The notes under the pieces: model-generated
Database searches by the model: none
Told to the model about the DNA's origin: nothing
What the model saw: the letters and a program-made list of their open reading frames with translations, nothing else
Position numbers and translations under genes: made by a program
Part shown: positions 62,323 through 64,000 of the stretch, in pieces
Layout of the letters: every line of letters starts with the position of its first letter
How positions within the stretch are numbered: position 1 is the first letter of the stretch
NCBI RefSeq assembly: GCF_001042715.1
Contig: NZ_CP009687.1
Coordinates: forward strand, 1,479,418-1,543,417
Length of the DNA: 64,000 nucleotides
DNA from: Clostridium aceticum
GTDB taxonomy: Bacteria > Bacillota > Clostridia > Peptostreptococcales > Natronincolaceae
Direction of reading: 5' to 3'

Positions 62323-64000
62323 TTAATTTTGTGCTAAATCAATATCTTCTTTATACTGAAGCTGGTAAAGATGATAATAAATCCCTTTGTGTTGGAGGAG
62401 TTGTTGATGATTACCAGTTTCTCGAATCTGTCCTTTGTGCAGTACAATAATTTTATCGCAATTTTGTATTGTAGATAAACGATGGGCAATAGCAATAGTA
62501 GTTTTGTCTCTGATAACCTTTTTTATGGTATCTTGAATTAAACCTTCTGTTTCTGTATCAATATTAGAAGTAGCTTCATCCAAAATGAAAATAGAAGGGT
62601 TAAAAATCAATGCTCTGGCAAAAGCCAGCAGTTGCCGTTGTCCTGTAGAAAAATTGTTGCCCTTTTCTACAACCGGTTCATCATACTTCTTTGGCAATTT
62701 TTCAATAAAATTATGGACATTGACATATTTTGCAACTTTGATGATCTCTTCTTCGGTAAAATTTTTATTGTTTAAGACAATATTATCTTTAATGGTGCCA
62801 GTAAACATAAACACTTCTTGTAAAAGAATACCAATGTTTTCTCGGAGATCTTTTAAGGGAATACTTTTAATATTCATACCATCTATTAAAATCTCTCCTT
62901 TTTGTATATCATAAAAACGACCAATGAGCTGTATGATAGAAGATTTCCCTGCTCCTGTAGCTCCTACAAAGGCGATGGATTCCCCAGGATGAATTTTAAA
63001 ACTGATATCCTTTAAAACCCAATCTTCATCATGATAGGCAAACCAAACATTTCTGAATTCGATTTCTCCTAAAAAAGAATGACCTTTTATCACAGACTCG
63101 GTATCTTTGATAGCAGGTTCTTCATCTAACAATGCGAAAATTCTTTCAGAGGAGGCCATAGCGGATTGAAGAATGTTATATTTTTCTGTTAAATCATTGA
63201 TCGGTTGAAAAAATTGCTTCATGTAATTTATAAAAGCAAAGAGCACACCAAATTCGATGCTTTGGCGAAGGACCTGGCCCCCACCATACCATAAAATGAT
63301 GGCAATTCCCAACGAATGAATCACTTCCATAGAGGGTCTAAAAATAGCAAAAATAAAGTTTTGCTTTTTATGGGCAATAAGAAGCTCTTGATTGTTTTTA
63401 TCGAATTCTTTGAACTGTTGATCTTCCCTATTAAAAACATGTATGGTTTTTATGCCAGAAAAGTTTGCGTTCAGCAGAGCGTTCACAGCCCCTAATTTCG
63501 TTCTTACTTCTCTGTATATAATCCTAACTTTAGTACGGAAGAATCCAGCTGAAATAAGAATAATAGGCACCACACTAAAGGATAAAAGGGCCAATGAAAT
63601 GTTCATTTTTAGCATAATAAATATAATGCCACACAGTACAAAGATATCTTTAAATAAGTTTACTAAAACCCCCGTATACATTTCATGAAGGGTTTCAGTA
63701 TCGTTGGTAACTCTTGTTACCAATTGTCCAACAGAATTTGTATCAAAAAAACTAAGGGGCATTTTTTGAAGATGTGCAAATAGCTGATTACGAATCTTTA
63801 GTACAATTTTATTGCTGGTATAATTCAGCAGGTATACCTGTATATAGTTAAAAAGTACCCCTAGCGAAATCAATAGGAAGTAAAGGATACTCAGCAGTCC
63901 AAGGGCATGAACATCGTTTCTACGAAAAGATCTTACTTCTTCGGCAGACAAACTTTGTGCTTCGAAAATCTCATTATCGGTAACTAATTGATACAGATGA
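62323..64000 (-). CDS. ABC exporter, fused membrane and ATPase domains (5' end outside window)
   Basis: The frame is still open at base 64000, so the N-terminus is missing; at least 559 residues are present. ABC transmembrane domain (several helices, LRNQLFAHLQKMPLSFFDTNSVGQLVTRVTNDTETL) and ATPase with Walker A GATGAGKSS, signature FSTGQRQLL (variant of LSGGQ), Walker B IFILDEATSNID and H-loop AHRLST. It resembles heterodimeric MsbA/LmrA-type exporters such as YheH/YheI; its partner would be just beyond the window. The substrate is unknown. Position 63951 (TTG) is not the real start. Confidence 0.93.
   Translation of the reverse strand, partial: HLYQLVTDNEIFEAQSLSAEEVRSFRRNDVHALGLLSILYFLLISLGVLFNYIQVYLLNYTSNKIVLKIRNQLFAHLQKMPLSFFDTNSVGQLVTRVTNDTETLHEMYTGVLVNLFKDIFVLCGIIFIMLKMNISLALLSFSVVPIILISAGFFRTKVRIIYREVRTKLGAVNALLNANFSGIKTIHVFNREDQQFKEFDKNNQELLIAHKKQNFIFAIFRPSMEVIHSLGIAIILWYGGGQVLRQSIEFGVLFAFINYMKQFFQPINDLTEKYNILQSAMASSERIFALLDEEPAIKDTESVIKGHSFLGEIEFRNVWFAYHDEDWVLKDISFKIHPGESIAFVGATGAGKSSIIQLIGRFYDIQKGEILIDGMNIKSIPLKDLRENIGILLQEVFMFTGTIKDNIVLNNKNFTEEEIIKVAKYVNVHNFIEKLPKKYDEPVVEKGNNFSTGQRQLLAFARALIFNPSIFILDEATSNIDTETEGLIQDTIKKVIRDKTTIAIAHRLSTIQNCDKIIVLHKGQIRETGNHQQLLQHKGIYYHLYQLQYKEDIDLAQN

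Overview
The window is a low-GC, gene-dense stretch of an anaerobic Firmicute, most likely a Clostridia member of the Alkaliphilus/Natronincola/Clostridium type. The evidence is the strong AGGAGG-type ribosome sites with frequent TTG/GTG starts, a SpoVB-like sporulation flippase, a Clostridium pasteurianum-type nitrogenase (NifD with the long internal insertion, NifK with the short N-terminus, NifI1/NifI2 between nifH and nifD, and the thioredoxin-like 2Fe-2S ferredoxin) and many short accessory genes. No CRISPR array, rRNA operon or intact transposase was seen.

Layout. 1-3.9 kb: end of a response regulator, its histidine kinase, then two lipoproteins. 4.1-10.1 kb: glutamate synthase gltB-gltD. 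10.4-17.1 kb: small membrane protein, lipoproteins, a lone ABC ATPase, a hemerythrin/CheX pair and a large c-di-GMP signalling gene (periplasmic binding domain, PAS, GGDEF, EAL) broken by two compensating single-base shifts in A-runs. 17.3-25.6 kb: RecQ, transporters (MFS, TDT, AEC), LarE, a C_GCAxxG_C_C protein, a DUF1292 protein, and two copies of a small non-coding inverted-repeat element. 25.8-37.5 kb: a nitrogen-fixation island, nifH-I1-I2-D-K-E-N-B-ferredoxin, followed by the molybdate transporter modABC. 37.8-45 kb: chemoreceptor, cupin/DUF296 pair, cold-shock protein, HlyIII, YbaK-like deacylase, carboxylate symporter and NAD kinase. 45.3-48 kb: RluA, a single tRNA, then a low-density stretch with decayed coding remnants and a holin-like gene. 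48.1-54.3 kb: FtsH, a probable structured RNA with its own -10 box and terminator, and a molybdenum-cofactor group (MoeA, MoeA fused to a binding-protein-like domain, MOSC). 54.4-64 kb: PolX, SpoVB-like flippase, a GGDEF-like protein with an altered active site, a zinc-ribbon protein, a TIM-barrel protein, histidinol phosphatase, arginine deiminase and an ABC exporter that runs off the window.

How the genes fit together. Nitrogen and molybdenum metabolism are the common threads: nitrogenase with its cofactor assembly proteins and PII-type post-translational switch, molybdate import directly downstream, molybdopterin insertion genes 13 kb further on, and GOGAT for ammonium assimilation.

The most interesting signals are three RNAs. 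First, the nif leader has two hairpins with six-base loops carrying A at position 1 and G at position 4, the second overlapping a strong terminator; this is the layout of an ANTAR-protein antitermination element. Second, the tRNA at 46.3 kb has a glycine GCC anticodon on a body with the G3-U70 pair and A73 that identify alanine tRNAs. Third, an unassigned structured RNA of about 210 nt lies between ftsH and moeA.
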